Counted from the first letter of the stretch, positions 49,576-58,503 are shown. The stretch: 64,000 nt of DNA from JAOUEA01 sp041287635 (GCA_041287635.1 JBGGNG010000003.1:10996-74995); one strand, 5' to 3'. Numbers and translations are program-made. The notes: generated by a model from the letters alone, not told the origin.

Positions 49576-50384
49576 CCGGGCCGGCACCGCGCAAGGGCAT
49601 GATCCAGTCCGTCGAGCGAGCTTCCCGGATCCTCAAGGTGCTCGGCACGGGCACCTCACGGATGGGCGTCACCGAGATCGCCGATCGGCTCGGGCTCGCC
49701 AAGGGAACGGCCTACGGGCTGTTGCGGACCCTCGAGGCCCAGGAGCTCGTCGAACAGGACCCCGAGACCGACAAGTACCGGCTCGGACCGGCGATGCTGC
49801 AGCTCGGCAACGCATTCCTCGACAACCACGAGCTCCGTGCGCGCTCGTTGCTATGGGCGGACTCGCTCGCCTCGCGAACCGGCGACGCCGTGCGGGTCGG
49901 GGTGCTGCACGGGACGAACGTGCTGATCGTGCACCACGTGTTCCGCCCGGACAACTCGGTGCAGATCCTCGAGGTGGGGGCGTCGATACCGTGGCACGCA
50001 TGCGCCCTCGGCAAGGCCATCGTCGCCTTCCTCCCCGAGCCGTCGCGCCGCGCCCTGCTCGGGCTCGAGCTGGCGCCGCTCACCGGCCGGACGGTGACCG
50101 ACCCGGCCGTCCTCGAGGAGGTGCTCGTCGCGGTCGCCGCGGAGGGCACCGCACTCGAGGACGAGGAGGCGATCGTCGGGGAAGCGGAGATCGCCGCGCC
50201 GGTCTTCGACGACCGTGGTCATTCCGTGGGAGCGATCGGCGTCGTCGGCCCGGTCGAGCGACTCCTGCCCGAGGGCCGGCAGGCCGCCGCGGTGATCGCG
50301 GCGGTGCGCGACACGTCGCGAGGCCTCTCCCGCGACATGGGCGCCGGACGCGTCGGCGCGCGGAGCGGCGCAACGCGTCGGTGA
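49572..50384 (+). CDS. IclR family transcriptional regulator (GylR-like)
   Basis: The 270-residue regulator has an N-terminal winged helix (MIQSVERASRILKVLG.., VTEIADRLGLAKGTAYGLLRTLEAQELV) and an IclR effector domain (about 95-255: GDAVRVGVLHGTNVLIVHHV, ACALGKAIVAFLP, EIAAPVFDDRGHSVGAIGVVGP). TTG 49572 overlaps the dhaL2 stop; ATG 49599 is an alternative. Streptomyces GylR, of the same family, represses a glpF-glpK-glpD operon, so control of this locus by glycerol-3-phosphate is a reasonable inference. Confidence 0.88.
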   Translation: MTGPAPRKGMIQSVERASRILKVLGTGTSRMGVTEIADRLGLAKGTAYGLLRTLEAQELVEQDPETDKYRLGPAMLQLGNAFLDNHELRARSLLWADSLASRTGDAVRVGVLHGTNVLIVHHVFRPDNSVQILEVGASIPWHACALGKAIVAFLPEPSRRALLGLELAPLTGRTVTDPAVLEEVLVAVAAEGTALEDEEAIVGEAEIAAPVFDDRGHSVGAIGVVGPVERLLPEGRQAAAVIAAVRDTSRGLSRDMGAGRVGARSGATRR

Positions 50385-50410
50385 TCGTCGGCCGGGATCT
50401 CGGTCGGCGA

Positions 50411-50416
50411 TAGGCT
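50411..50416 (+). promoter_or_regulatory. -10 box (TAGGCT) of a leaderless promoter
   Basis: TAGGCT ends 6 bp before ATG 50423. No ribosome site is present. Confidence 0.5.
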
Positions 50417-50422
50417 CATTCC

Positions 50423-51448
50423 ATGAGCGAGGCCCCGCGATACGTCACCGTCGAGGACTACCTCCCGGTCGCGCGTGCGACGGTCTCATCCGACGTCTGG
50501 GACTACTACGAGGGTGGTGCCGGCGACGAGTGGACGCTCGCGGAGAACCGCAAGGCGTTCGATCGGTGGATGCTGCGCCCCCGGTTCCTGCGGGGTGCGG
50601 GTTCGCCCGACACCTCGACGGCCATGCTCGGTGCGCCGCTGCGGTTCCCGGTCGCGGTGGCGCCGTGGGCGTACCAGCGGCTGGCACATCCCGACGGGGA
50701 GCTCGCCACCGCGCGGGCAGCCGCCGCCGCAGGCACGCTGATGGTCGTGTCCTCGACCACCGAGTCCTTCCTCGAGGAGGTCGCGACCGCGAGCGAGGGG
50801 CCGAAGTGGTGGCAGCTCTACGTGGCGCAGGACCGAGGGTTCACCGAGGCGATGCTCGAGCGCGTGGTCTCGGCGGGGTATGCGGCGATCTGCTGGACCG
50901 TCGACTTCCCGGTGAGCGGTCTGCGTCACCGCGACACGCGGAGCGGATTCGTGATGCCGATCGGCATCGGGGCGAGTGACTACCTGTTCGACGCCTCCCT
51001 CACCTGGGACGACCTGGGCTGGATCAAGGATCGCGCGCCCGGTCTACCCGTGGTGGTGAAGGGCCTCCTCACGGCCGAGGACGCCGAGCTCGCGGTTCAG
51101 GCCGGCGCCGATGCGATCGTCGTCTCGAACCACGGCGGACGCCAGCTCGACCGGTCGCCTGCGGGGCTCGACGCATTGCCCGAGGTGGCGGCGCAGGTCT
51201 CAGGGAGGGTGCCGGTGCTGGCGGACGGCGGCGTTCGGCGTGGCACCGACGTTCTGACAGCGCTGGCCCTCGGGGCATCGGTGGTGCTCGTCGGGCGTCC
51301 GACGATCTGGGGCCTCGCCGCCGAAGGGGAGAGGGGCGTCACCGGCGTGCTCGAGATCCTGCGCGCAGAGTTCGAGAACGCGATGGCGCTCACCGGATGC
51401 CGCTCAGTCGATGAGATCGGTCCAGCGCTCGTGGCGCCCGCACCGTAG
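50423..51448 (+). CDS. FMN-dependent alpha-hydroxy-acid oxidase/dehydrogenase
   Basis: A 341-residue TIM-barrel flavoenzyme of the glycolate oxidase/lactate dehydrogenase family. Seen: DYYEGGAGDE (27-36), Lys213 in VVKGL, the catalytic His237 and Arg240 in SNHGGRQLD, and the FMN-phosphate loop VPVLADGGVRRGTDVLTALALGA. Substrate (lactate, glycolate or mandelate type) cannot be decided. No electron-transfer partner is encoded next to it, favouring an oxidase. Confidence 0.88.
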   Translation: MSEAPRYVTVEDYLPVARATVSSDVWDYYEGGAGDEWTLAENRKAFDRWMLRPRFLRGAGSPDTSTAMLGAPLRFPVAVAPWAYQRLAHPDGELATARAAAAAGTLMVVSSTTESFLEEVATASEGPKWWQLYVAQDRGFTEAMLERVVSAGYAAICWTVDFPVSGLRHRDTRSGFVMPIGIGASDYLFDASLTWDDLGWIKDRAPGLPVVVKGLLTAEDAELAVQAGADAIVVSNHGGRQLDRSPAGLDALPEVAAQVSGRVPVLADGGVRRGTDVLTALALGASVVLVGRPTIWGLAAEGERGVTGVLEILRAEFENAMALTGCRSVDEIGPALVAPAP

Positions 51449-51486
51449 TCGGGCGGTCCCGAAGCGCGGTCTGGGACCATCTGGAC

Positions 51487-52317
51487 ATGAGCGGATACGA
51501 CCTGCACACCCACTCCACCTTCAGCGACGGCACGGAGACGCCCACCCACAACGTGAAGCTCGCGGTCGAGCGCGGGCTGGACGGCCTCGGCGTCACGGAC
51601 CACGACACGTTCGCCGGCCTCGACGAAGCGGCCACGGCCGCCGATGGCGCCGACCTCGACATCGTGCCCGGCATCGAGTTCTCGGCCGAGTACGACGGGG
51701 CCAGCCTGCACGTGCTCGGATACTGGGTCGACCCCGCCCACGGACCGCTGCAGGAAGAGCTGAAGCGGCTGACCGACACCCGGTTCCGCCGCGGCGAGAT
51801 GATGATCGAGAAGCTGCAGGAAGCTGGGTACGAGATCTCGTTCGACGACGTCCGGCGCATCGCCGGCGACGACCTGATCGCCCGACCCCACGTCGCGCAG
51901 GCCATGGTCGAAGCGGGCATCGTCGGGACCGAGAAGGAGGCGTTCGATCGCTACATCGCCGACGGCGGCGCCGCCTACGTGCCCAAGCACGCGCTGGACC
52001 CGGTCGATGCGCTGCGGCTGATCGGGGACGCGGGGGGAGTGTGCGTGCTCGCCCACCCGGCGATGTGGAAGGGCAACGGCTCGGTGCCCGATGCGCTGAT
52101 CGAGCGGATGGCCGAGGGTGGCATGGTGGGGCTCGAGGTCGACCATCCCGATCACGACGATGCCACCCGGGCCTACTACCGAGCGATGGCCGAGCGACTC
52201 GACCTAGTGCCGACGGGGTCGAGCGACTGCCACGGCGCTCGGTACGACTTCCGGCTCGGATGCAACACGACCCCCGCCGAGCTCGTCGACGAGCTGAAGC
52301 GGCGCGCGGGTCGATAG
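51487..52317 (+). CDS. PHP domain phosphoesterase (RNase AM/YciV type)
   Basis: The 276-residue protein has metal-binding motifs DLHTHSTFSDGT, TDHDTFAG, GIEFSAEY, ARPHVAQAMVEAG, VLAHPAMW and SSDCHG, the full trinuclear site. Relatives hydrolyse 3',5'-nucleoside bisphosphates (pAp) or trim 5' ends of rRNA. The ATG at 51487 begins MSGYDLHTH, directly at the first motif. Confidence 0.87.
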   Translation: MSGYDLHTHSTFSDGTETPTHNVKLAVERGLDGLGVTDHDTFAGLDEAATAADGADLDIVPGIEFSAEYDGASLHVLGYWVDPAHGPLQEELKRLTDTRFRRGEMMIEKLQEAGYEISFDDVRRIAGDDLIARPHVAQAMVEAGIVGTEKEAFDRYIADGGAAYVPKHALDPVDALRLIGDAGGVCVLAHPAMWKGNGSVPDALIERMAEGGMVGLEVDHPDHDDATRAYYRAMAERLDLVPTGSSDCHGARYDFRLGCNTTPAELVDELKRRAGR

Positions 52318-52347
52318 GCGTCGGGTCCCGGCCGGCTCGCGGGTGGC

Positions 52348-52353
52348 TACGAT
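52348..52353 (+). promoter_or_regulatory. -10 box (TACGAT) of a leaderless promoter
   Basis: TACGAT ends 7 bp before GTG 52361 of the HAD hydrolase; this decides the start over upstream in-frame codons. Confidence 0.45.
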
Positions 52354-52360
52354 GCGAACC

Positions 52361-53032
52361 GTGACTCGCGCTGCCCTGGAGATGGTGTTCTTCGACATCG
52401 GCGGCGTGATGTACGACGACTCGATCTACGCGCGTTCGTGGATGAAGGCGCTGCGCGAGTCGGGGGCGTCGTTCACCGACGAGGAGTTCGACGCTGAGTA
52501 CGCTGCCGCGCGGGCAGCACAATCGGAGTCGTTCCGACGCCGGCTCACCGCACGATTCCTGGGATCGGTCGACGACCTCGGGACCGTGGAGGCCCGCGCC
52601 GCGCGCTACTGGGCGTATCCGCCGACGGCCCTCTACCCCGATGTCGTGCCCTGCCTCGAGGCGCTCGAGGGTCGTTTCCGGCTCGGGGTGATCGCGAACC
52701 AGCCCAGCTCGGTGCGCCAGGCGATGGCTCGCGACGGACTCACGCGGTTCTTCGAGGTCTGGGGGGTGAGCGACGACCTCGGGTTGCAGAAACCCGACCC
52801 GAAGCTCTTCTCGCACGTGCTCCATACGGCGGGCGTGTCACCGGCGGCCACCGTGATGCTCGGCGACCGTCTCGACTACGACGTCCGCCCGGCGAAGGCT
52901 GCAGGCATGCACGCGGTGTGGGTGCTGCGCGGCGAGGCCCCCGACGAGCCCACCCCCGCGCAGCTCGCGCAGGCCGATGCGTCGATCGACGATCTCGGTG
53001 AGGTTCCTGCGTTGCTCGCCTCCTGGTCGTAA
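52361..53032 (+). CDS. HAD superfamily hydrolase
   Basis: A 223-residue phosphatase-like protein: motif I FFDIGGVMYDD, where the nucleophile Asp is present and the usual +2 acid is Gly, motif II VIANQPSS, motif III Lys in LQKPDPKLF and motif IV MLGDRLDYDV. A helical cap (about 20-95) follows motif I. Loss of the +2 Asp is seen in HAD members that are not classic phosphatases (haloacid dehalogenase-like), so the reaction is uncertain. Confidence 0.8.
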   Translation: MTRAALEMVFFDIGGVMYDDSIYARSWMKALRESGASFTDEEFDAEYAAARAAQSESFRRRLTARFLGSVDDLGTVEARAARYWAYPPTALYPDVVPCLEALEGRFRLGVIANQPSSVRQAMARDGLTRFFEVWGVSDDLGLQKPDPKLFSHVLHTAGVSPAATVMLGDRLDYDVRPAKAAGMHAVWVLRGEAPDEPTPAQLAQADASIDDLGEVPALLASWS

Positions 53033-53035
53033 CGT
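53030..53035 (+). promoter_or_regulatory. -10 box (TAACGT) overlapping the HAD stop codon
   Basis: TAACGT begins at the TAA stop of the HAD gene and ends 7 bp before ATG 53043 of the NADH dehydrogenase. Confidence 0.4.
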
Positions 53036-53042
53036 CGGGGTC

Positions 53043-54335
53043 ATGCACGTCGTGATCGTGGGCGGTGGCGCCGCCGGGTTGAACGCGGCTCGAGGGCTGC
53101 AGCAGCGTCTGCGGACGGGTGGGCACTCGCTCACCCTCGTCTCGACGGAGAACGTCTTCCTCTACCAGTCGCTGCTGCCCGAGGCGGCGGGGGGGACGCT
53201 CGAGCCCCGCCACGTGGTCGTGCCGCTGCGTTCTGCGCTGCGGCGCGCCCGGGTCGTCGTCGGCGACGTGGAGCGCGTCGACGCCGAGCACCGGCTGCTG
53301 CATCTGCGAGGCGTCGACGGCGACCGGTTCGAGATGCCGTTCGACCAGCTCGTGCTCACGCCGGGGTCGCGATCGCGAACGCTGCCCGTCCCGGGACTCG
53401 CGCACCACGGGATCGGATTCAAGACGCTCGGCGAGGCGATCCTGCTGCGCAACCACGTGCTGTCGAGGCTCGAGGCCGCGTCGCAGCGTCCGCATCGCGA
53501 TCCGCGGCGACGGGCGGCCCTGACGTTCGTGTTCGTGGGCGCCGGGTACGCGGGGGTCGAGGCGCTGGGGGAGCTCGAAGACCTCTCCCGGTGGGCCCTG
53601 AAGCACATGCCGGAGATCGGACACGACGAGCCGCGGTGGATGCTGGTCGAGGCGCGGGACGAGATCCTGCCCGAGATCGGCGGCGACCTCGGGACATGGG
53701 CGGCTCGGGAGCTCGCCGAGCGAGGTATCGAGATCAAGACGGGCACGCGTCTGGACTCGGTCGAGGGCGGGGTCGTGCGCCTCAGCGACGGGGAGACGTT
53801 CCCGGCGGAGACCCTCGTGTGGACCGCGGGCGTCAAAGCCGAGCCGCTGGCGGCCCTCTCGGACCTGCCGATCGACGACCACGGGAGACTGCGCGTCGAC
53901 GCCGCGATGCGGGTCGAGGGCCACGAGGGCGTGCTGTGGGCGGCCGGCGACGCTGCGGCCGTGCCGGACCTGGTGGCGGGGGGCTTCTGCCCGCCGTCGG
54001 CACAGTACGCCACGCGGCAGGGCAAGCGACTCGCCGCGAATGTGCTGGCCACGATCGAGGGGCGCGACGTGGAGCCGTTCCGGTTCAAGGCGTTGGGCGC
54101 CCTGTGCTCGCTGGGTCGCTACCGTGGGGTCGCTGTCGTGATGGGCGTGCATCTGCGCGGTTTCCCCGCGTGGTTCGTGACCCGCTCGTACCACCTGCTC
54201 CAGCTCCCTACGCTCAACAGGAAGGTGCGCGTCGTGCTCGACTGGACGTTGTCACTGTTCTTCCCGCGTGACGTGGCGGCGTTGGGATCGCTCCACGACC
54301 CCACCGAGGCGTTCGAGCGAGCGTCGGAGGGTTAG
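53043..54335 (+). CDS. ndh: Type II NADH dehydrogenase (NDH-2)
   Basis: A 430-residue FAD oxidoreductase that passes electrons from NADH to quinone without proton pumping. Seen: N-terminal FAD motif HVVIVGGGAAGLNAARGL, LVSTENVFLYQSLLPEAAGGTL, second dinucleotide fold FVFVGAGYAGVEALGEL, LVWTAGVKAEPL and WAAGDAAAVPDL. The C-terminal membrane-association part (RSYHLLQLPTLNRKVRVVLDWTLSLFFPRD) is typical. Membrane-peripheral in the cytoplasm. Confidence 0.9.
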   Translation: MHVVIVGGGAAGLNAARGLQQRLRTGGHSLTLVSTENVFLYQSLLPEAAGGTLEPRHVVVPLRSALRRARVVVGDVERVDAEHRLLHLRGVDGDRFEMPFDQLVLTPGSRSRTLPVPGLAHHGIGFKTLGEAILLRNHVLSRLEAASQRPHRDPRRRAALTFVFVGAGYAGVEALGELEDLSRWALKHMPEIGHDEPRWMLVEARDEILPEIGGDLGTWAARELAERGIEIKTGTRLDSVEGGVVRLSDGETFPAETLVWTAGVKAEPLAALSDLPIDDHGRLRVDAAMRVEGHEGVLWAAGDAAAVPDLVAGGFCPPSAQYATRQGKRLAANVLATIEGRDVEPFRFKALGALCSLGRYRGVAVVMGVHLRGFPAWFVTRSYHLLQLPTLNRKVRVVLDWTLSLFFPRDVAALGSLHDPTEAFERASEG

Positions 54336-54405
54336 GGCACGCTGGCGTTGGGCCGGGTGTCGGGAGGGGCGCCCAGAGCCGACGAGCGGGACTCCGGCCC
54401 GACTA

Positions 54406-54455
54406 GGCAGGGACCTCCGTAGTGACACCTGCGACGGAACACGGAGGTCCTTGCC
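54406..54455. repeat. 15-bp inverted repeat in the ndh/CBS intergenic gap
   Basis: GGCAGGGACCTCCGT (54406-54420) and ACGGAGGTCCTTGCC (54441-54455) are complementary apart from one G-T wobble and enclose a 20-nt loop. The genes on either side converge, so a bidirectional terminator is the simplest reading, though the long loop is unusual. The remainder of the 180-bp gap shows nothing else. Confidence 0.6.
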
Positions 54456-54515
54456 AACTCATCGGAAACGAGTACCAGGCACGTGCTTCGTCGACGTCCA
54501 ATCGGGGCCGGGGGC

Positions 54516-54983
54516 CTAGGCGCCTTTGCGCCGCTGCTTCTGCAACTCGCTCGCGGCCTGCAGCGCCTTGTGGCTGCGCGCGATGTCGGGCATCTCGGCG
54601 CCGCTCGCGAGCTCGTCGGCCGCCCACCGCGTGAGGTCGCGGATCGACACGATGCCCACCACGCGACCCCGGTCCACGACGGGCAGGTGACGGATGTTCC
54701 GCGCCACCATGTGCTCGGCCGCGTCGGCCAGGTCCATCTTCGGCCCCACGGTCTCGAGGTCGCGGCGGGTCATGCCGTGGGCTACCTTCACCGAGTGCGG
54801 GTCACCGCCCGCGGCCACCAGGTTCACGATGTCGCGCTCGGTCACGATGCCGGCGAGCTTCTTCCCATCGAGCACGACCACCGACGAGATGCCGTTCGTG
54901 CGCATCGTCTTGGCGACGTCGGCGAATGTGTCCTCGGCGTCGGCCGCCTTCACGTCGGTGTGCATCACGTCCGCGACCTGCAT
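54516..54983 (-). CDS. Tandem CBS-domain protein
   Basis: The 155-residue protein consists of two CBS motifs (VADVMHTDVKAADAEDTFADVAKTM.., GIVTERDIVNLVAAG; second unit VGPKMDLADAAEHMVARNIRHLPVVDRGRVVGIVSIRDLTRW) and a short basic tail. It should bind adenosyl ligands; the pattern is like stress-linked actinobacterial proteins. ATG 54983 follows AAGGAGG. Partner unknown. Confidence 0.85.
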   Translation of the reverse strand: MQVADVMHTDVKAADAEDTFADVAKTMRTNGISSVVVLDGKKLAGIVTERDIVNLVAAGGDPHSVKVAHGMTRRDLETVGPKMDLADAAEHMVARNIRHLPVVDRGRVVGIVSIRDLTRWAADELASGAEMPDIARSHKALQAASELQKQRRKGA

Positions 54984-55071
54984 GGTTTGCCAGCCTCCTT
55001 GAGGACGAGCCATGAACCTGGGGGCGGCCAGCCTACCGCTTCCACGGGCTCGGCCGTCGTACAACTGTCCC

Positions 55072-55683
55072 GTGCGCACCCGTGCTCTCCTCGTCGCGCT
55101 CGCCCTCTCCACACTCGTGCCCGCGTGCACGATCGAGACGCATCCCACCGCGGGCGTGCGCGCCGATCGGCGCGGACGGGCCGTGATCCTGGCGCCGCGA
55201 TGCGGGGAGGTACGCATCGAGGCGGTGCAAGTCGCGGACCTGGACGGCCCGGTCCGCTGGCGCGTCGAGGGTGGCGGCACGTCCCAGACGATCTTCCCGG
55301 TGGGGAGCGAACCGCCGCTGATGCGGGTGACCGATCCGCTCGAGGGTGCGCTCGACCCGAACGACGCCTACGTCGCCACGGTCGAGTACGCGGGCTCGGG
55401 ACCCGACGTCGAGGTGGAGTTTCGCACCTCGAGCCTGTGGACCGATCGTGTGATCGACGCCGATGGGGACTTCCTCACGACGCAGGAGTTCGCGGACGAG
55501 GCCGACCTCGGGTGCATCGGAGGATGGCTCTGGGTCGCCGGCGCGATCGGCATCGCGCTTGTGCTGGCGTTCGTCGCGGCGATCGTCGGTAGCGTGTGGG
55601 TGATCGTCCGCGTGCTGCGCAAGGCCAGACGCCTGCGCGAAGAGGACGCGACCCCGGACCGCCCCGATCTCAGTGGTCGCTGA
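55072..55683 (+). CDS. Putative membrane-anchored lipoprotein of unknown function
   Basis: The 203-residue protein has a signal sequence with lipobox-like LVPACTIE, an extracytoplasmic domain (about 25-145) and one C-terminal membrane helix (about 152-178, WVAGAIGIALVLAFVAAIVGSVWVIV) ending in a basic tail. Family not recognised. GTG 55072 was chosen, with TACAAC just before it. Its end overlaps the convergent TldE-like gene by 14 bp. Confidence 0.6.
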   Translation: MRTRALLVALALSTLVPACTIETHPTAGVRADRRGRAVILAPRCGEVRIEAVQVADLDGPVRWRVEGGGTSQTIFPVGSEPPLMRVTDPLEGALDPNDAYVATVEYAGSGPDVEVEFRTSSLWTDRVIDADGDFLTTQEFADEADLGCIGGWLWVAGAIGIALVLAFVAAIVGSVWVIVRVLRKARRLREEDATPDRPDLSGR

Positions 55684-57028
55684 CGCTCGAGAAGTGGAAC
55701 TCGTCGACCTTCAGCGCGGGCACCCGTGAGGCGCTGAAGAAGAACTCGCTCGCCAGGTGCGCCTCGCGTCCGACCATCGAGACGCTCGAGAGCGCCCCGA
55801 GGATCGACTGTGTGAACCGCAGGTTGCGCACCGCCCCCACGATCTCTCCTCGCTCGATCAGGAACGTCCCGTCGCGCGTCATGCCCGTGATCGACGATTC
55901 CATCGGGTTCACGATGTTCGAGTAGTGGAAGCGAGTCACGAGCAGCCCGCGCTCCGTCGAGCGGATCATCTCGTCGACCGTCGCGTCGCCCGTTCCCATG
56001 AACAGATGCAGCGGGAAGGGTCCCTCCGGGTTCGGCGAAGGCAGGCCGTGGCCGGTCGAAGGACGATCGACTTCCTTGCCGGTGCGCCGGTCGTACACGA
56101 CGCCGCGGAAGACGCCGTCGGCGACGAGATCGACCCGCTGCTTCGGCGTGCCTTCGAAGTCGAACGGCACGCCGAGGGTACGCGGATCGGTGCCGTCGTC
56201 CCAGATCGAGACCGACGGCGCGGCGACCTGCTGGCTCTCCTTGCCGTCGAAGCAGGAACGCCCCTCGACATAGGCACGTCCCGCGAACCCCACCCACGCG
56301 AGGAAGCCGACGAGCGTCGCCGTCGCGGCGGGCTCGAGCACCACGGTGTAGGTGCCGGCATCGAGCGCTCGGGGCGACGCCGAACCGATCGCCTTCTCGT
56401 TGGCCGTCCGTCCGATCGCACCGGCGTCGATCGCACCGGTCGAGCCCGCGAAGACCTCGGCGAACCCGCCGCCGCCGTCGGGACCGGTGACGACCGTCGT
56501 GAGCGATGCCTGCGTCGAGGGCGCCCAGCAGAACTGACCCTCGCTGTTCGCGACCCCGAGTTCGACGGCGACCGTCTCGAAAGCCCCCGCCGCGCGGCAC
56601 CCCGGGGCGCAGGTTCCGATCAGTTCGGCCACGGCCGCCGCGCGCATCTCGGGTGAGGCCGAGGCGGTGTCCTCGAAGAAGCGATCCACGTCGGAGACGG
56701 GCGCAGGCGGCGCGAGCCCCGGCCAGAGGGGATCGGCCGCGACGACCTCCGCCATCTCGAGCGCGCTGCGGGCGGCGGCTCGCGCGCCCTCGGGCGTCGC
56801 CTCGTTCGATGCTGCCACACCGATGTGGCCGCCCTTCGCCACCCGGACGCGCAGCCCTGTGTCCTCACGCGCGATGCTCTGATGGATCTCCGAGTTGGCG
56901 AACCGGGTGAGCCCTCCCGATTCGTGCATCAACAACACCTCGACGTCGTCGGCGCCGCTCACCGACAGCGCGCCGTCGGCGATTCGGCGGAACGCGTCGG
57001 GCCCGAGCACGTCGGCGGCGCCGCTCAT
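55670..57028 (-). CDS. pmbA: TldE/PmbA family protein
   Basis: The 452-residue partner of TldD. It lacks the HExxxH motif, as expected for the non-catalytic subunit, and carries the family segments EVLLMHESGGLTRFANSEIHQS, HIGVAASNEATPEGARAAA, GTYTVVLEPAATATLVGFLAW and NPMESSITGMTRDGTFLIERGEIVGAVRNLRFTQS (read in parts). ATG 57028 overlaps the TldD stop by 4 nt. The TldD/TldE heterodimer is a metalloprotease for peptides and some RiPP leaders. Confidence 0.9.
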   Translation of the reverse strand: MSGAADVLGPDAFRRIADGALSVSGADDVEVLLMHESGGLTRFANSEIHQSIAREDTGLRVRVAKGGHIGVAASNEATPEGARAAARSALEMAEVVAADPLWPGLAPPAPVSDVDRFFEDTASASPEMRAAAVAELIGTCAPGCRAAGAFETVAVELGVANSEGQFCWAPSTQASLTTVVTGPDGGGGFAEVFAGSTGAIDAGAIGRTANEKAIGSASPRALDAGTYTVVLEPAATATLVGFLAWVGFAGRAYVEGRSCFDGKESQQVAAPSVSIWDDGTDPRTLGVPFDFEGTPKQRVDLVADGVFRGVVYDRRTGKEVDRPSTGHGLPSPNPEGPFPLHLFMGTGDATVDEMIRSTERGLLVTRFHYSNIVNPMESSITGMTRDGTFLIERGEIVGAVRNLRFTQSILGALSSVSMVGREAHLASEFFFSASRVPALKVDEFHFSSVSDH

Positions 57029-58467
57029 CCTCGCACTCCGACCTGCACGTTGCGGAACCGCGCTGGCGAGGCGCCGTGACCCACGCGACCCACCTGCCCC
57101 GGCTGGCCCTTGCCGCAGTTCGGCGTGCCCCAGACGACCCAGTCCTCGGCGCCGCCGACCGCGTCGCACGAGCCCCAGAACTCGGGTGTGATGCCCGTGT
57201 AGTTCGGGTTCTTGTAGAGCGTGGTCAGCCTCCCGTCCTCGATGCGCCAGGCCTGCTCGCATCCGAACTGGAAGTTGATACGCCTGTCGTCGATCGACCA
57301 CGAGTTGTTCGTGGTCATGAAGATGCCGCGGTCGGTGTCGCCGATGATCTCGGCGAGGGTTCCCTCGCGGGGTTCGATCGAGACGTTCGTCATGCGGATC
57401 AGCGGCAGGTGGCTCCACCCGTCGGCTCGGCTGGTCGCGTTCGAGGTCTGGCCGACGACGGCCGCCGTCTCGCGGCTCGAAAGGAAGTTCTCGAAGATGC
57501 CGTCGACGATGATCGGCACGCGTTGGGCGGGAACGCCCTCGTCGTCGAAACCGAACGTGCCGAGCCCCCCGGGCAACGTTGCGTCGGCGGTGATCGAGAC
57601 CAGGTCGCTCGCGTAGCGGACCTTCCCTCGGTCGCCCGGCGAGAGCCACGATGAGCCCGCGTACGCCTCCTCCATGCCGAGCACGCGGTCGAGCTCGATC
57701 GGGTGGCCGATCGACTCGTGGATCTGCAGCTCCATCTGGCCCGAGTCGAGCACCAGGGTCGTGAGCTCGCTCGGGCACTCGGGCGCCGAGAGCAGCGCAA
57801 CCGCCTCCGAGCCGATGCGCTCGGCCTCCTCGATCAGGCCGAGCGTGCGGATGTGCTCGTAGCCGGCCGCCTTCACGTGCCCACGGAAGGAGTTCGGATA
57901 GCTGCGTCGTTGCATGTCGCCGTCGGCCACCGCGACGGCCTCGATGCCGCCACCCGAGTTCGTCACGACCTGCTCGATCGCGGCGCCGTCGCTCGAGGCG
58001 AACCACGTCGAGCGGCGGAAGAAGTCGAGGCTCGCCTCAGCGAACGAGAGGCCCGGCACGCCCTGCATCACGCGGGAGGCTTCCATCAGCAGGGCCACCT
58101 TCTCCTCGAGCGGCACGGTGAAGGGATCCTCCTTCACCGGCGTCCGCCACGATGCCGTGGCCGGTTCCACGGGCGTCAGCGAGACCGCGTCCCCGGGCAG
58201 GCGCTGCGCTGCCTTGGCCATCTCGACCGCGAGCTGCGCGGTGCGGTCGATCTCGGCGCCGTCGAGCCGGGCGGTGGCGGCGAACCCCCAGCGGCCACCC
58301 ACCAGCACCCGGATGCCCACCCCGCTCGAGATCGACCGGTCGATGCCCTCCATCTCCTGGTTGCGGACGGTGAGCGACTCGCTCTCGTCGGTGCCTGCGC
58401 GCGCATCGGCGAAGTCGGCGCCCGCGCTGCGGGCAGCCTCGACGGCCAGCTTCGCGACCTCGAGCAC
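57025..58467 (-). CDS. tldD: TldD metalloprotease subunit
   Basis: The 480-residue protein has the zinc motif HESIGHPIE (HExxxH), TNSGGGIEAVAVADGDMQRRSY in the N-terminal half and the C-terminal CGKGQPGQ-type motif GTPNCGKGQPGQ of the family. GTG 58467 is preceded by GGGGAGG at 5-nt spacing; TTG 58491 is the longer alternative. Operon tldD-tldE. No RiPP precursor was found nearby, so a general peptide-turnover role is more likely. Confidence 0.92.
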   Translation of the reverse strand: MLEVAKLAVEAARSAGADFADARAGTDESESLTVRNQEMEGIDRSISSGVGIRVLVGGRWGFAATARLDGAEIDRTAQLAVEMAKAAQRLPGDAVSLTPVEPATASWRTPVKEDPFTVPLEEKVALLMEASRVMQGVPGLSFAEASLDFFRRSTWFASSDGAAIEQVVTNSGGGIEAVAVADGDMQRRSYPNSFRGHVKAAGYEHIRTLGLIEEAERIGSEAVALLSAPECPSELTTLVLDSGQMELQIHESIGHPIELDRVLGMEEAYAGSSWLSPGDRGKVRYASDLVSITADATLPGGLGTFGFDDEGVPAQRVPIIVDGIFENFLSSRETAAVVGQTSNATSRADGWSHLPLIRMTNVSIEPREGTLAEIIGDTDRGIFMTTNNSWSIDDRRINFQFGCEQAWRIEDGRLTTLYKNPNYTGITPEFWGSCDAVGGAEDWVVWGTPNCGKGQPGQVGRVGHGASPARFRNVQVGVRG

Positions 58468-58503
58468 GAGAGCCTCCCCTGGGGTCCGCAAACGTTCGGG
58501 CGA

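Noticed and set aside
54336..54515. tRNA or small RNA gene in the largest convergent gap
   Set aside because: No T-loop GTTCRA-type box or cloverleaf; only the inverted repeat is visible.
55670..58467. TldD/TldE as a RiPP maturation locus
   Set aside because: No short precursor gene, cyclodehydratase or transporter nearby; probably housekeeping.
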